From Cylindrodendrum hubeiense (Eukaryota > Ascomycota > Sordariomycetes > Hypocreales > Nectriaceae), in NCBI GenBank assembly GCA_014621425.1, contig JAANBB010000019.1, positions 211,426 to 275,425 on the forward strand: a stretch of 64,000 bases of DNA, read 5' to 3'. Of this stretch, positions 34,601 to 46,634 are shown piece after piece. The notes under the pieces are model-generated. The model searched no databases. It was given only the letters and a program-made list of their open reading frames with translations, and had not been told where the DNA came from. Position 1 is the first letter of the stretch; each line of letters starts with the position of its first letter. A program made the translations under genes and the position numbers.

Positions 34601-37600
34601 CTCGAATACATATTCGAGTGGCTTCGCAAAGAGAAAGCGGCCATCAGGATCTCCAACAGTATCATAAAAGTTTGTTCGAGAAACCTTGCCAACAAAGTAC
34701 TTTAATGGCTGATCTTGAAGCTTCTGCACATCAACCGGGTCGTTCGGCAGATCTGCACCTGCATCTAGGAGTAGCCTCATGATGCCCGCACCAGACAGCT
34801 CCCTTCCTGCCGCCCTGAAAATGCTCGAACCCTCGTCTTTGGTTGCATTTACGTCTGCGCCAGCTTCAATCAACCACTTCACAGCCGGTTCGCTACAAAA
34901 GTCCGCGGCTGCTTGAATGGGATATGTGCTCTGGGCTCCCAAATGATTGGGGTTGGCGCCATTATCGAGAAGTATTTTGACCACTTCTTCATGCTGAGAT
35001 ACATCGTCGTTATTAATTTCATCTGAGTCGAAATCAATATCATCCCAGTGGGGTCTAGGAGCAAATCCTCTGATAGCGGCTTGCAGTGGCGAGATCTTTG
35101 ACCGAGTCCTAGAACCGTGATGGAACAAACCGCCCATACTTTGCTCTATTCTTCGTCTCCGCGTTTCCATTTCAATAGGGATCTCAGTAACAACTGTGTT
35201 GACATCTGCTGATAGCTCTTCAACCAAGTGCCGGACAACCTCGCTATGTCCATTGCGGCAGGAACACACCAACGCACGGCGAATCTGGGTGGCACTAAAG
35301 GGTTTCGCTTGACGATGTGAAATGAACAGCTTGATGATACCAAGGTGGCCATTGGTAGCTGCACCTATAAAGTAATCATTGGTGATCTCGATTTTGTCCT
35401 TGAGGGCGTCAGAACTCAGGAGATGCTGAACGACTGCGGTACGACCCTTCATAGTTGCCCCCTGAAGGCCTCCACTCACGTCACTGCGCTTCAACTGGCC
35501 AAGATGGGTTGACTCCATCATCGCCTCCAGCAAGTTTAAGTTCCCCTGCTCGCAAACGGACTCAAGCTTGATTCGCATTTCTGTTCTGTCCATGCTATCA
35601 AATCGGTTGTGCTTCTCCACTGCTGTTTGGGCCTGGACTCTTAGTTTAACGACTTCATCCGCGGAGCAATACCGGTTCGCCATTGACAAGGCCGTTTCGA
35701 TGACATTGGAGCAGTCAACCCCGATATTGGAGTTGTAGAGGGCCCACCTGCGAACGAGATCAAGAATCGGTTCAATGCATGAATCAAACGACGTCTTGGA
35801 AGCAGCATATTCGAGGAGGACCTTGAGGATTGATGAGTCACCTTGCTGAGCCGCCTTTTGAGCCGCTTTCTTGATATGGGCATCATGAATGTCCATAGCA
35901 TCCGATTTAGCTAGGAGCACCACAACCACGTCCTTGTTGCCAAGAGACACGCTTGTATCAAGTGAGTTCTCGTCACCCCATGAATACCTATTTCTTCTGT
36001 AGCTGGCTGTACCTGGCAGTGGAGAATTGTCCAGTGTCGAAGAGCCTTCACCCGCCCGAAAGATGGCATCAAGTTCTGTCAAAGGTTTGGGTGGTAGAGC
36101 GGGCTCCTTTTCGATTTTTTGACCGTGGTAATCATATTCCTTGCGTCCAGGGGATGCATCTCGCAGAAGGGCTCTGTATTTAGAGGGCCTTGCTGTAAGC
36201 CCGCACATGTCGTCGTTGTCGCCATGGAACTCTCTGTAGCCCTTCTCCAGCATAAGCGCGACAACATCTGGATGGCCTCCTTCAATTGATGCGCTGAATG
36301 CGCTCTTAATATTCCGGCGAGGTTTTATATATGCCCCAGCACTGAATAAGAACTTTACTATGTCGAGATGACCATAGTACGCAGCCGCTCTCATGGCTGT
36401 GCCATGAAACCCAGTCTCCTGGTTGACATTGGCGCCCGCTTGAACAAGAAGCTGGACAATGCCTATGTGAGCTTTCAACGTGGCAATATAGAGCGCGGTT
36501 CCGGTAGTTCCGTTGGCATCAATTTCTGCTCCACGTTGAAGGAGCAACAGGACAATTGAATGGTGATTCAAGAAGGCCGCTGTTGTTAGGGGAGACGCAA
36601 ATTTGCCCTCAGTCTCTATGTCCATTCCATTCTCCAGTAGAAACTCAACCATGTGTTTATGTCCGTACAAAACTGCAATAGCAACCGCATCCTCTGGGAA
36701 GATTTTGGTGCAGTCGGCGGTTGCAGAAAGGTACCGGCGAAGGACATCAATGTGGCCGCCTTCAATAGCCTTTCTGGCAATTGCCTGGTATTTCTTCTCC
36801 TTCCAGTCGAGAGTCTCCAGAGAATGGAAAATGGGCTGCTCAAGTTGCTGAAGTACTTGGAGGAACCCAGCCTGTGCAGCATTTAGAATTGCTTGTTCAT
36901 AGTCCGCTGTGGTTTGGAGTGTTCTCTTGTCTTGGAGAAGTCGAAGCGCAACTTCCTCTCGACCACCGTGGCATGCGGTTTCGAAGACGTGGCCACAACC
37001 AGTTTCGTCTCTTGTCGATATGGACGCGCCATACTTAAGCAGCTTATCCACCACATGTGTATGTCCTGCAAAACAGGCAACTTGCAGTGGACTACCATAT
37101 GTTCCGCCCTGGGCGTCTATCTCGGCGTCATGATCTACCAGGGCTGAGACAATAGATATATGTCCGAAAGCGGCAGCCAGGTAGATGGGAGTACGGCCCA
37201 TATGGTTTTTGCAAGATATACCAACGCCCGTGGAACCTCGCATAATATGATGAAGGATCGTATCTAACCCAAAGACACAAGCTAAGAATAGAGGCGCGTC
37301 CTTGGTGCTCGGAATTTCGCAAACAGCCTCTTTCAAAACATGGCCATCGGGAAAATGCTTGACGAGGAGCTGAATGTTGTCGAGCCAGATTCCAAATGAG
37401 GAAGCAGTGTTTGGATTTTCATCAAAGACAAATGACAATACCTTCCTGCATATGGCATCCTCTGGTTGGTCATCTTGAGCGATCTTGATATGAACCGGCC
37501 AGTATGTTGCGGCATACGCATAAATATTGTCCCTCGCTGACGACATTTTGCAGCCTGGCCGTGGCCCTCGTGAGCAAACTTCCAGGCAGAGTTCTGCAAG

Positions 37601-39896
37601 GAGCTTTTGCCCTGCAGCAGCTGAAAACAGGTCAAGATTTTCCAAATACTCTTTGACGGAGGGGTGTGCAAGGCGTAAAGTGTTCCACTTTGTGTCCAGT
37701 ACAATCAGGTTGGAGCACATATCCATCAACTGGGGTAATGTCAAAGTGTCCTCACTTGTCATCGCCACAGCTGATAGAAAGTCTGAAGGAGTCAGTGGCT
37801 CTCTCATGTAGAGAAGCAGTGAAAAAGTTGTGATCGCCGTAATGCGAGCCGTGGATTTGGCTTCAAGGACACTCTCCAAGGTGTGCTCGTACACCTTGTT
37901 CAACTCCTCAGAGAGGTTGTTCCTTAACGCAAACATGATGCTTTCTTCAGTCCGTTCATGGACGAGGCGGTTTATCTGCATCTGTGCTAGGAGAAAACTG
38001 AATTATGTTAACGAGCGAATGTAACTCCGATCAGAATAAGATATTCTTACCTCTCACCAGCATTCTCGACAAGAGTCTGTCGCAACACGCCTCTCATAGA
38101 TGGCCAAACATTGTCATCCGCCCATCCAGCCGCGAGGACGGCATCAAGTTGGCGATTGACAAACGACTCCATATCACGGTGAATATTTTGAGTATTCACA
38201 TTGATTATCTCATTTGGAGCCAGTGGTGGGAGAGTATGGTCGTTGTTGTTAGACACAAGGACCTTGACCACATTGCCCGAATTCGCAACGATGCTCTTCA
38301 ATCCATCAATGACTGTGAGATTGTCCTTCCTTTTGATTTTATCAATGCCGTCAATTATGATGGTTAGGGATTCTTGCTCCGATAGTTCAAGAATAAGCTG
38401 CAGGCAGTCTGCGGTCGTTAACTTAGCAAGCTTAAGCTGATTAACACGAGCCAAAGCCGAGCGCCGTTCATAGGCAGACCAAAGGACGTTGTGAACCTTC
38501 ATCGTTTCGGGTCTTCCAAAGGCTAGTTGTACCAGAATAGTACGTAGTACATCCTCTAGTGAAGACCGTCCTGGTTCAGATTCCTCCGTCGCGCAATATA
38601 CATACGCGAACGGAGCCGCAGCTGGGAATTTCGTGGCAGTTGCGATCAAACCATCCACTACCACAGAGCATAAGGTCGTTTTCCCACACCCTACAATGCC
38701 CTGAAGTGACAAAGTCGATGAGCAGCTCGATGTGATCCATGATTTGTAACGCGAATCGTTTAGCAACCATTCTCCAAATCCCTGCACCCTAGAGTCGGAA
38801 ATGAATTGGTGATGCTCATTGTATGCCAATGGGGAGAGCCAGTCAAGCAACTTTTGGCACTTTTCATCAGTCAATGGCTGCCAAGACATATCCATTTGAT
38901 CAGAAGCCCGAGTGACTGCGGGTTCAAGGAATTCCAATGCCTCGACATCCATTAAATTAGCAAATCGAAGCACGTTACTGGCGTAATTGAGAATTTTCTC
39001 GGTAAATTCGGCATCGTCTTCTACTCGATACAGACTTTTGGCCGCAGGGACTGTTGTAAGTTAGTCAAATTTCACGGCCTTAGATCAAAGCGTATGCTTA
39101 AGGGATACTCCAGGGGAAATCGTTGACGTACCGAATGGGTTGCCTTTGAAGTTGCTCACCATTCTCCCGAGTTGAGTGAGAATTTCGGCATAAAGGTGCG
39201 TGAGGGCTTCGGCCTGACTCTCGAGTGCTCCTGAACCCCTCTGCTCTGGGTATTGGTTCTCGATTTCGCGAAATCTGGTTATCAAGCGAGCCATAACTTC
39301 CTGTGATGGGCTGTTAGCATTCCAGGCCAGACAACAGACGTTCTATTCAAGCATAATCGGCAAACTGGACTGACACAGTCCATATGTGAGCGTGCAGGGT
39401 GAAGAACAAAAGCGAAATAATACATACCAATTGATTGACTCTAGCCCCAAACTCTTGAGCATCGGTGATGGCGGCTTGAAGAAGAAATCGAATGATGGCC
39501 CATGGAAAGGAAGCATTTATCGGATTGGACTGGATAGTCAGATTGTCTCGTTCGTTAAATCGCCGGGCTGAGGTGGCAATCTTTTCCAATAGGTCGCGAA
39601 TGATGATTTCACTGCCATCTCTGTTCTTGAAAATCCATCTCTTTCGAATGCACTCTTGCTGTCTTTTTTTGGTCGCTTCCAACACAGCGGGCTGGATTGA
39701 GCGGTCAACAAGGTGAACCGAAAGAAGGGACGCCTGAGGCCTGATGCCCACATACCAGAATATCGAGCTTTTGTGTCTTGACAGCGGTCCTCATATAAGA
39801 TTTGAGTTCTTCATCTTGTATCGACACCAGGGCCTTTTCCCAGATGCTCTCCCCGTGTATCGCGTCGACCAGGAGTGTCTCTGAAGGTGGCGCCAT
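31658..39896 (-). CDS. Giant fungal NLR-like receptor: N-terminal NWD-type domain, NACHT NTPase, long ankyrin array
   Basis: Five exons: 39896-39756, 39691-39428, 39300-39132, 39050-38051 and 37997-31658. They give 7914 nt (2637 residues) and every junction is in phase. Residues 1-190 match the N-terminal domain of fungal NACHT proteins, with KKRWIFKNRDGSEIIIRDL and ASFPWAIIRFLLQ, where relatives typically have a Trp-Ala-Gly-Val-Arg-Phe segment. The NACHT P-loop GIVGCGKTTL is at about residue 308 and the Walker B LTIIIDGID at about 420. SFLLAQMQINRL closes the NTPase module across the last intron. From about 750 to 2290 there is an array of ankyrin repeats, more than two dozen by eye, then a different repeat type to the end. 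Such STAND proteins are thought to oligomerise on ligand binding and trigger responses such as heterokaryon incompatibility. Ligand and output are unknown. The 6.3 kb last exon is uninterrupted, so the gene looks functional. Confidence 0.9.
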
Positions 39897-40756
39897 GGTG
39901 ACAACTACGACAAGCGGAGGTGCCGCTGAGTAATTTGGACGAATGAGATGTATAACCGGAATCAAATCTTAGAGTATGAATACTCCTCCTTATGAACTCG
40001 GTTTGTGACTTGTATGGGGCCAATGTTGTAAAGACGGAGAAAGCGAGGCCGCCCCGTCAGCGATTTGTTCATTACTTAGGACTTGGTTAATTGTTGGTTG
40101 GTTGTTGATCGGTTGTTGGTTGGTTGTTGGTGCTGCCTGCGACATGCAAGCGCATCCTGTGGTGACTCAGGGGCAAGCTGCGCCACAGAGCCCATTTCAA
40201 GACTGATGCCAACAAACTCATCAACTTGGGAAAAGGGTCTGCAGTGATAGATGACGGAAATGCAATAGAGCTATTCACTCGTCGCGGTGGCGTTTTAGGG
40301 GCACCATTTGTGAGAAGAAACCCGAAGCCGGAGAACGGTAGATCGGTGACAATACACAGGTGCACGACGCATGGCGTGTGCCTATTTACATCCCCGTATT
40401 AGTTAACAAGGGACCCAAGCAAAACTCTGCTGACTTTCACCGCACGTCAATTAGCATGTTTCAGCACCTGTGCATTATTCCAGTGTCATCCTAGGCAGTT
40501 CTGACTCATTCAGATTGGTGGTTCGTTCCTCATCCTGGCCTGGGAACAGCCGCAGCGGCCTTAAGATAGTGGCGAGGATGATCGGTGACCTCGCCCGCTA
40601 CAGGGGAGCCCACTACAGGCACACGGGACCAAAAGGGATTGTCAACGCATGACTTGAAATGCGATTTCCATAGCTAAACCGCCATCAATTCGGAATTTGT
40701 ATATATCATGAGCAATCCCTTGTTCCTTACAATAATATTTCGCAACCAAACTTCTC
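39897..40756. other. Intergenic upstream of the NACHT-ankyrin gene, with a GTTG-rich simple repeat
   Basis: The receptor promoter must lie here. At 40091-40130 the sequence is an imperfect run of TTGG/TTGT words (ATTGTTGGTTGGTTGTTG and similar), a probable slippage repeat about 190 bp upstream of the ATG. No gene is apparent. Confidence 0.55.
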
Positions 40757-40960
40757 TCAAGCCGTATTAATGTTCGCCAACAACGGAATGGCTCTCCCGT
40801 CTTCCAACACGAGCGCTGGGGCAGCTACGTCAGCGAGTCGCATTTGATCAGCTCTACCATGACGTTGCCCTTGAAATCTTGAAAATGGGGGAATTACCAG
40901 ACCATCATTAATGTCTCTGATAGCACAACGTAGATCCAATTCAAGACGGAGCCTGGATTA
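40757..40960 (-). pseudogene. Short 3' gene remnant, family not identified
   Basis: On the minus strand an open stretch of about 65 codons ends at the stop at 40757. It contains LRCAIRDINDGLVIPPFSRF, then GRADQMRLADVAAPALVLED, and ends in PLLANINTA. The composition is that of a real enzyme C-terminus rather than a chance frame, but a stop lies just upstream and no further exon is visible before 41.2 kb. I read it as the last piece of a lost or truncated gene. I do not recognise the family. A very short functional protein is a weaker alternative. Confidence 0.35.
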
Positions 40961-41301
40961 TAACTTTGCACGGGAAACCCGTAGCTGGCGAGACCTGGAT
41001 TACACACGCCCCAAGCAGCCCTCGTTCAGGTAGAAATTAATCGTCAAATTCCATCATGAGCTCCCAATTACGCATCTATATCAGGCCTGTAATTCCCAGA
41101 GCACTTTTGTGCGACGGCCCTGAGCTCACCAACGGACTCTCTCCCAGCTGGCAAGATCGCTCTGCTGGACTAGCAGTCACTTCAGTATGCACTGACAGGT
41201 GGTGAATAAATGAATTAACAATAGAATAGGAATGATATCATGTCCGGATATCTTTTTAGCATCTCATCACGGCATTTTAAACGCGGCACGCAGTAAATCC
41301 A
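40961..41301. other. Intergenic, 341 bp
   Basis: 3' flank of the GPCR gene. No feature seen. The base composition changes from AT-richer to GC-richer in and just after this stretch. Confidence 0.4.
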
Positions 41302-42902
41302 TCACATACTCGCCGACCTCTTTCCCGGCGCCTCGGTCATGCGCCGCAGCTCAACATCGCTCCCGGACTCGGTATCATCCAAGCAACTGCCTCCTCTGCC
41401 GAAGTGGATGTCTGGGCTCACCACCACTCTGTCGACCGTCGTCTCCGCCGTTGAACCCTGCCTTGCCTCGTGCGTGCCCCGGATGCCCTCTCGCAGCGAA
41501 TGGGTGCTCGTGATGAAGAAGATGACGGCGTTCCACAGGCCCTGCAGAGGCAGGACGGCCGCTGTTGCGACGTGATACTCGTAGGGCGACTCGCCGACCA
41601 TCCAGCTGTGGATGCGATTCATGCTGCTCGGGGTCCACGTAACCAAAACGCTCAGCGCAAAGAGGAAGCTCGTGCGCAAGTAAGCCCGCTTGATGGGGTC
41701 TTCGACGACGAACTTGGAGATGGCTTTGCTGGTAGCCTTTGTGATGCGACGGAGTGGGCGTCTCGATCGCCCCGGCGCACCCGCAGGGGACGTGGCAGTT
41801 GAGAAGTACTGGCTGGGCACGGTTTGGATCGGCGAAGGCGGGGATTCCTCAAAAGAGGCTTGTGATGTTGATGATTGTGTGTGAGCAGGTCGAGGCTCTG
41901 TGGGGAGAGCGGCTTTGCAAGGTTTCGACTGGACGACTTGGACTTCGGTGACGATGGTTCCGTAGAAGCAGTCTTGCGGGACGTGGAGTTCCACACGGGG
42001 CATCTGCTGACGAGATGTATTAGTGGTTGATTGGGTGTCGAAGCGTGGTTCAGTCATTTACCTGCTCATAATTCCCAGTATCTATGCTTTTGGAGGCAGA
42101 AAAGCTCCTGAGTCGATTCCTAGAGCGGAAGACGTGGTATCCAACCAGGAAGTAAAATAGCAATGATCCAACAATGCAAATCCAAATGAGCATATAGTAT
42201 GAATAGATGCGAACATTTTCCCAATCCCGGTCGACCCAACACCAGATCTATCAGCATTGTGTTAGTCGGAGTATGAGTGAAAAACGGAGGGAACAGGACT
42301 CACGGTTGCTTGGCCAAAGACTCTTCCGCGGCCCGGGTGTCTAACCAGGACCAGCGCGAGAGAAATGCCAAAGGGGCCTCCGTAGCAGATCAGGCAGTAG
42401 AGCCACCACCACTTGCGGAAGGCGTCGGGGCTCGTTCGAAAGAAGAAGACGAGGAAGACGTTGAAAGCCATGGCGAGGGACCACCAGGGGTCGGATTGCA
42501 TGAACCTATGAGGGTTAGTCTTCTTTGATCGACACCTCAAGCATCCCAATTTGCTCTAATTACAACCAATAGGACTGGCAGGGAGAAATACTTGCAGACG
42601 GAGCCGACTTACATCTGGAATAGGAAGCCTTGGCCCTGGCAGAGGCCCGATTCAACCCCCCTGTTCAAGCCGTCCATGGCAATGATGCTGGCAACGCTGG
42701 CGCCGATGTTGGCAATGCTCGCAAACATGATAAATGTGTTTTGGACATTGCGCACGCGCGGGACCAGGGCATAGGCGACGAATATCATGACCACAGCCAC
42801 CAGGCTGACGGAGCCTCCTATGCGCTCCAGCAGCACCAGCGTCTGGGTCTGGGTCGGCGTCAGTGCCTCGGCGCGCTCGGCGAGGAGCGATTCCGTCTGC
42901 AT
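41302..42902 (-). CDS. Seven-transmembrane receptor, cAMP-receptor-like (fungal class of GPCR)
   Basis: Four exons: 42902-42613, 42505-42304, 42247-42062 and 42003-41302. They sum to 1380 nt (459 residues), and all phases close. Seven helices are visible in order: SLVAVVMIFVAYALV, TFIMFASIANIGASVASII, WWSLAMAFNVFLVFFF, YCLICYGGPFGISLALVLV, YYMLIWICIVGSLLFYFLV, SFLFALSVLVTWTPSSMNRI and AAVLPLQGLWNAVIFF. The MQSDPWWSLAMAFNVFLVFF helix and the late Trp-Thr-Pro followed by a GLWN-bearing helix 7 match fungal receptors related to Dictyostelium cAMP receptors. A polar loop of about 125 residues between helices 5 and 6, rich in Ser/Pro/Thr with basic ends, is the likely G-protein and phosphorylation surface. 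The C-terminal tail is cytosolic. In fungi such receptors sense nutrients or partners and signal through G-alpha to cAMP; ligand unknown. Confidence 0.87.
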
Positions 42903-44976
42903 GGCATCCGGCGAGGGGATGAGGGAGGCGAGGGCGAGGCTGTATCACCCGGTGCGAGCGCGCGCGTTGGCTCCGGCGATGCGTGTGATTCACTGCCCGA
43001 TGGCAGGGCCTGCAAGAGTTGATGAGAGCAAGAGCCGCCCAGACTAGGGGCAGACGGTGTAAAAGTATCTGTCGTCTGGTTCTGCAGCGGCAGGTCGCGG
43101 CGAGTGTGAGAAAGCGACGGATCGAAGGGCGGGAGCAGCAGCCAGGGACGGGGCGAGGATTGGACTGCAACAAGCGAGGGTGTGTTCCGCGAGGCCCTCG
43201 CACAGGCGTGACAAGACCGAGCTGCGACGACGGGTTGGAGCGGCGGGATGCCGGCGGCCGAGGGCTGGAGCACGCTGGTGGAAGGGGAGGCAGCTCGTCT
43301 CGCACCGTATCCGTCCACGCGGGCGAGCGCAACGGGACGACGCGGCCGGGCTGAGTTGTGCCACCGTCGCGGGCTGCGGGAAGCCGAAGCGTGCGTGAGT
43401 GCGCAGAGGGTTTGGGAATGGCGATTGCCTGGGGGCAGACGGGGTGAGGCACGAGAGGGACGAGAGAGGCAGGCGAGGCCATCTCCGTCTCGCCGCTTCG
43501 CCCATCTTTTTACCTCCATCTCACTCTCACCTCACTTTGGCCGTGTCCTGCGTCTCGGGCTGAGCTAAAGTGCAGAGGCCTCTTACTCACTGCCAATGTC
43601 GCTGCCAACGAGATGCTTCGGCCGTCACCTGGCTGCCACCTGCCACCAGCGACTCGCCATGACGGCCGCCCATCTCCATCCGCCCGCCAATCTCCACGGT
43701 CCTCCACCCTCCCTCCCGCAACTCTCCATCCCGCGCATATCTCACGGCCTCGCACGGCTTCGCACATGTTGCCATCAGCAAGCCAATAAGCCAAACGCAG
43801 GGCTGATGCCGCCCGTCGACGACATCAGAGCGCACGCAGCACCGTCCTGACCACCGCCCGACCACAGAAGCCCAGGCAACCCTACATATCGAACACCAAC
43901 CATGGTGATCCAATCAAGCCACACGGAGCCCTCGACCCAGACGCACAAACATCGTCGTCCCCAACTCTCGGCAGATCCACACCGTCCGTGCCCTCATTGC
44001 CGGGTCCCCGAGATTCCCATGTACCTGCTGTAGAGTATAAGCTGCTATGACGACACAGCCAATCCGATAGGCTGCTGCCGGCGCTGTCCTCGATTGGGGT
44101 TGGGGACGCAGGACGTTGCCGTTGGTTCATTAGTTCGTTTGTCCGCCGCGCCGCAAGCCTGCTTGCGAACCAGTTTGCGAACCAAGAGTTGCAGTGCCAA
44201 GTTGCAGTACCACCAACATACGCAGCCTGGGCTTACTGTCGAGTCCAGCGACGTCAATCACCAGCTGCTCTCCGCCGCCGCCGAGTCCATAACGTCCCAG
44301 GCTCCCAATCGTGACCCTGCGCAGACAAACTCTCGTCCGCCACACCTCCAGCCTCAAAGCCCTCTGCACAGTTCCCAGTGCCCCGGCTGTGGTAAGCCCA
44401 CTCACCAAAGCCAGCCATCCACGCCCGGGCACTGTGCGCCACCCCCAAGGCGTCCAGGAGTTTCGAGGTTGCGGTAGATCGAACACGAGGCCTCCGCCGG
44501 GTTTTCAAGCATCTCAATGGTTGAAACATCAGGAGGAGGCGTTGATTGCTCTCCATGCGTCAAGCCTCGTAATCGTAGCTGGGCTGTAAGACATAAGAGA
44601 GTCCACTAACGCGCCGAGCCGCTGACGATCCTATGCGTGGCTGGCCTGAAGTCCGCGTGATCGATCCCACTACATCTATGGCAGCGCGGTCGTGCATATC
44701 TATACGAGGAACATTCGTGAGTCACTGCTGTGTAGTTTTCTCTATGTTTGTGCATATTTATCAATAGGAGCCGAATAAACTCGTTCGGTTGGTCAGCTCC
44801 ATCAATCACGGTGAATCATATTGTAGGACAAGATTTCACCTCACGTCGTGCTAATAGTCCTGAGAATCGACTTGAACGGCATATCGAAAAATTTAATTCC
44901 AATCCGTGTTACTGAAACAATCAGTTCAGTCCCAGCACGAAGACCTATCCAAACTTGTAGAATACATCACTCCCCT
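42903..44976. other. Intergenic, 2.1 kb, GC-rich
   Basis: Upstream of the GPCR. Long frames on several strands and phases at once (42.9-44.6 kb) are an effect of high GC and absence of A/T-rich stops. None shows a domain, a start context or intron logic. A CT-rich strand near 43530-43560 could be the GPCR start region. No gene called. Confidence 0.5.
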
Positions 44977-46634
44977 CTACAGCGTGTAGATAAAATCGGG
45001 CCTCTGATCGCCCATCGCATGAATCGCTTCAGCAGACTTGCCCTCAACCCAGTGGTCCCGCTCTCCAGCCAGGCGCTTCTTGTTCTCCCGCGCGAGCATC
45101 GTGTACATGATGGCGCTACCGCAGAAAAGACCAGTGAACATAAAGGCGAGAATCGTTGCATGACCCTCGTAGAAGCGAGGCGCGGAGAAGAAGACATTAC
45201 TGCTGACGATGCCGTTCAAGTTTCCCCATCCAATAACGAATCCAAGAACAATACCACGCTTGTACACACCCTCGACGTTGTTCGCAACCCAGGTGATGGT
45301 GATGGGAATGGCCGGGTAGATTCCCAGGGCGCCCAGGAAGCAGCCGCAATACTGCACAGCCGGGTTCGTCGACGCAATCAGCATGATGAAGCCTGTGAGA
45401 CCAATAGGCGCAACCATAAGGTTGAAGATGCCACGCCTGTTAATACGATCGGAGTAGATACCAACACAGACGGTAACAACGGCAGCCAAGGCGTATGGGG
45501 GCACGCTCAGAAGCTGGTTCTTGACAATAGCCTCCTTGGTGGTAAAGGACATGTTCTGGATGATGGTGGGCAGGAACACGCTGAACGAGTACAGAGGCAT
45601 GAGAGGACCCATGTAGATGAGCATGCCGCAGTATGTCTTCCAATCGGTGACGGCCTGCCAGAAGTACTTCATCTTGAACTCTTCATGCTGGGCCGAGGCT
45701 TGCTGGTCGCGCTGGAGTCTGAGAATGACACGGCGGCGGTCCTCATCAGACAGGAACTTGGCCTCGTCAGGGAAGTCGTGAACCATCCAGAACGAAACGA
45801 CACCAACGATGATGGTTAGGAGACCCTCAAGGATGAAAATCCAGGCCCAACCGCTAATGTCAGCAATGCCGTCCATCTTCTCGATACCGGCCGCGAGGAG
45901 ACCACCAAAGGAGCCAGCCAGTGCGGCGGCCGAGAAGAACCAAGCAGCACGGGCACCAAACTCAGAACGTCGGTACCAGCAAGAGAGATAGTAGTTGATT
46001 CCGGGGAACAGACCGGCCTCGGCCACGCCGAGGAACCATCGAGCGGCCATCAGACCAGACCAATTCTTGACAAAGCCCATGCCCAGCATGACGGCGCCCC
46101 AGAGAATCCTTGATCAAAGTCAATCGGTCATTCAGATAAGCTAGTGGAGAGGAATACTCACATGATGATAGGGATGAAGATGGATGGACGGGTGCTCTTG
46201 AGGAGAATGTTGGCAAGAACCTCAAAGAGAGCGTACGAAATGTAGAAGATGGTCAAAGTTGAATTGAACTGAGTCGTCGACATGGGAATGTCCTTGAGAA
46301 GGCCGGCGATTTTGGCGTTACCAATGTTGGTACGATCGAGAAAGCAGACGAGGTAGAGAAAACACAACTATATACTGTTAGCATATTCGACGTCTCTTAA
46401 AAGTTGATGGTTGTGTGAGGACATACCCAGGGAATGAGCTTCATATCAAGCCTCCGGATGAGTTTGCGCTCCTATAATACTATTAACAACAGGTCGCTTC
46501 ATAGATCGAGACGAGTTACGCACCACCTCCTTCTTCTCGGCCTCTGACAACCCAGCATCGGGGTCGTTGACGAGATCGACCTCTTGAGTCGTCGCCTTCT
46601 CGTCGAGATTCTCGTGCCGGTCAACGTCGCTCAT
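44977..46634 (-). CDS. MFS transporter, anion:cation symporter family (Tna1/Dal5-like)
   Basis: Four exons: 46634-46524, 46471-46427, 46367-46162 and 46108-44977, giving 1494 nt (497 residues), with all phases closing. The second exon is only 45 bp and encodes ERKLIRRLDMKLIPW, the conserved entry to helix 1. The next exon begins LCFLYLVCFLDRTNIGNAKI, the family signature with Asp-Arg-x-Asn-Ile-Gly-Asn. ARWFLGVAEAGLFPGINYYL (helix 4) and the YRRSEFGARAAWFFS loop also fit the Dal5/Tna1 group, which imports organic anions such as nicotinate, allantoate or pantothenate with protons. Twelve helices can be counted. The N-terminus is acidic and cytosolic. Substrate within the group cannot be decided. 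Confidence 0.9.

Noticed and set aside
42652..43519. Minus-strand frames of 219-276 codons upstream of and over GPCR exon 1
   Set aside because: They overlap the GPCR exon in other frames and have GC-driven composition without domains.
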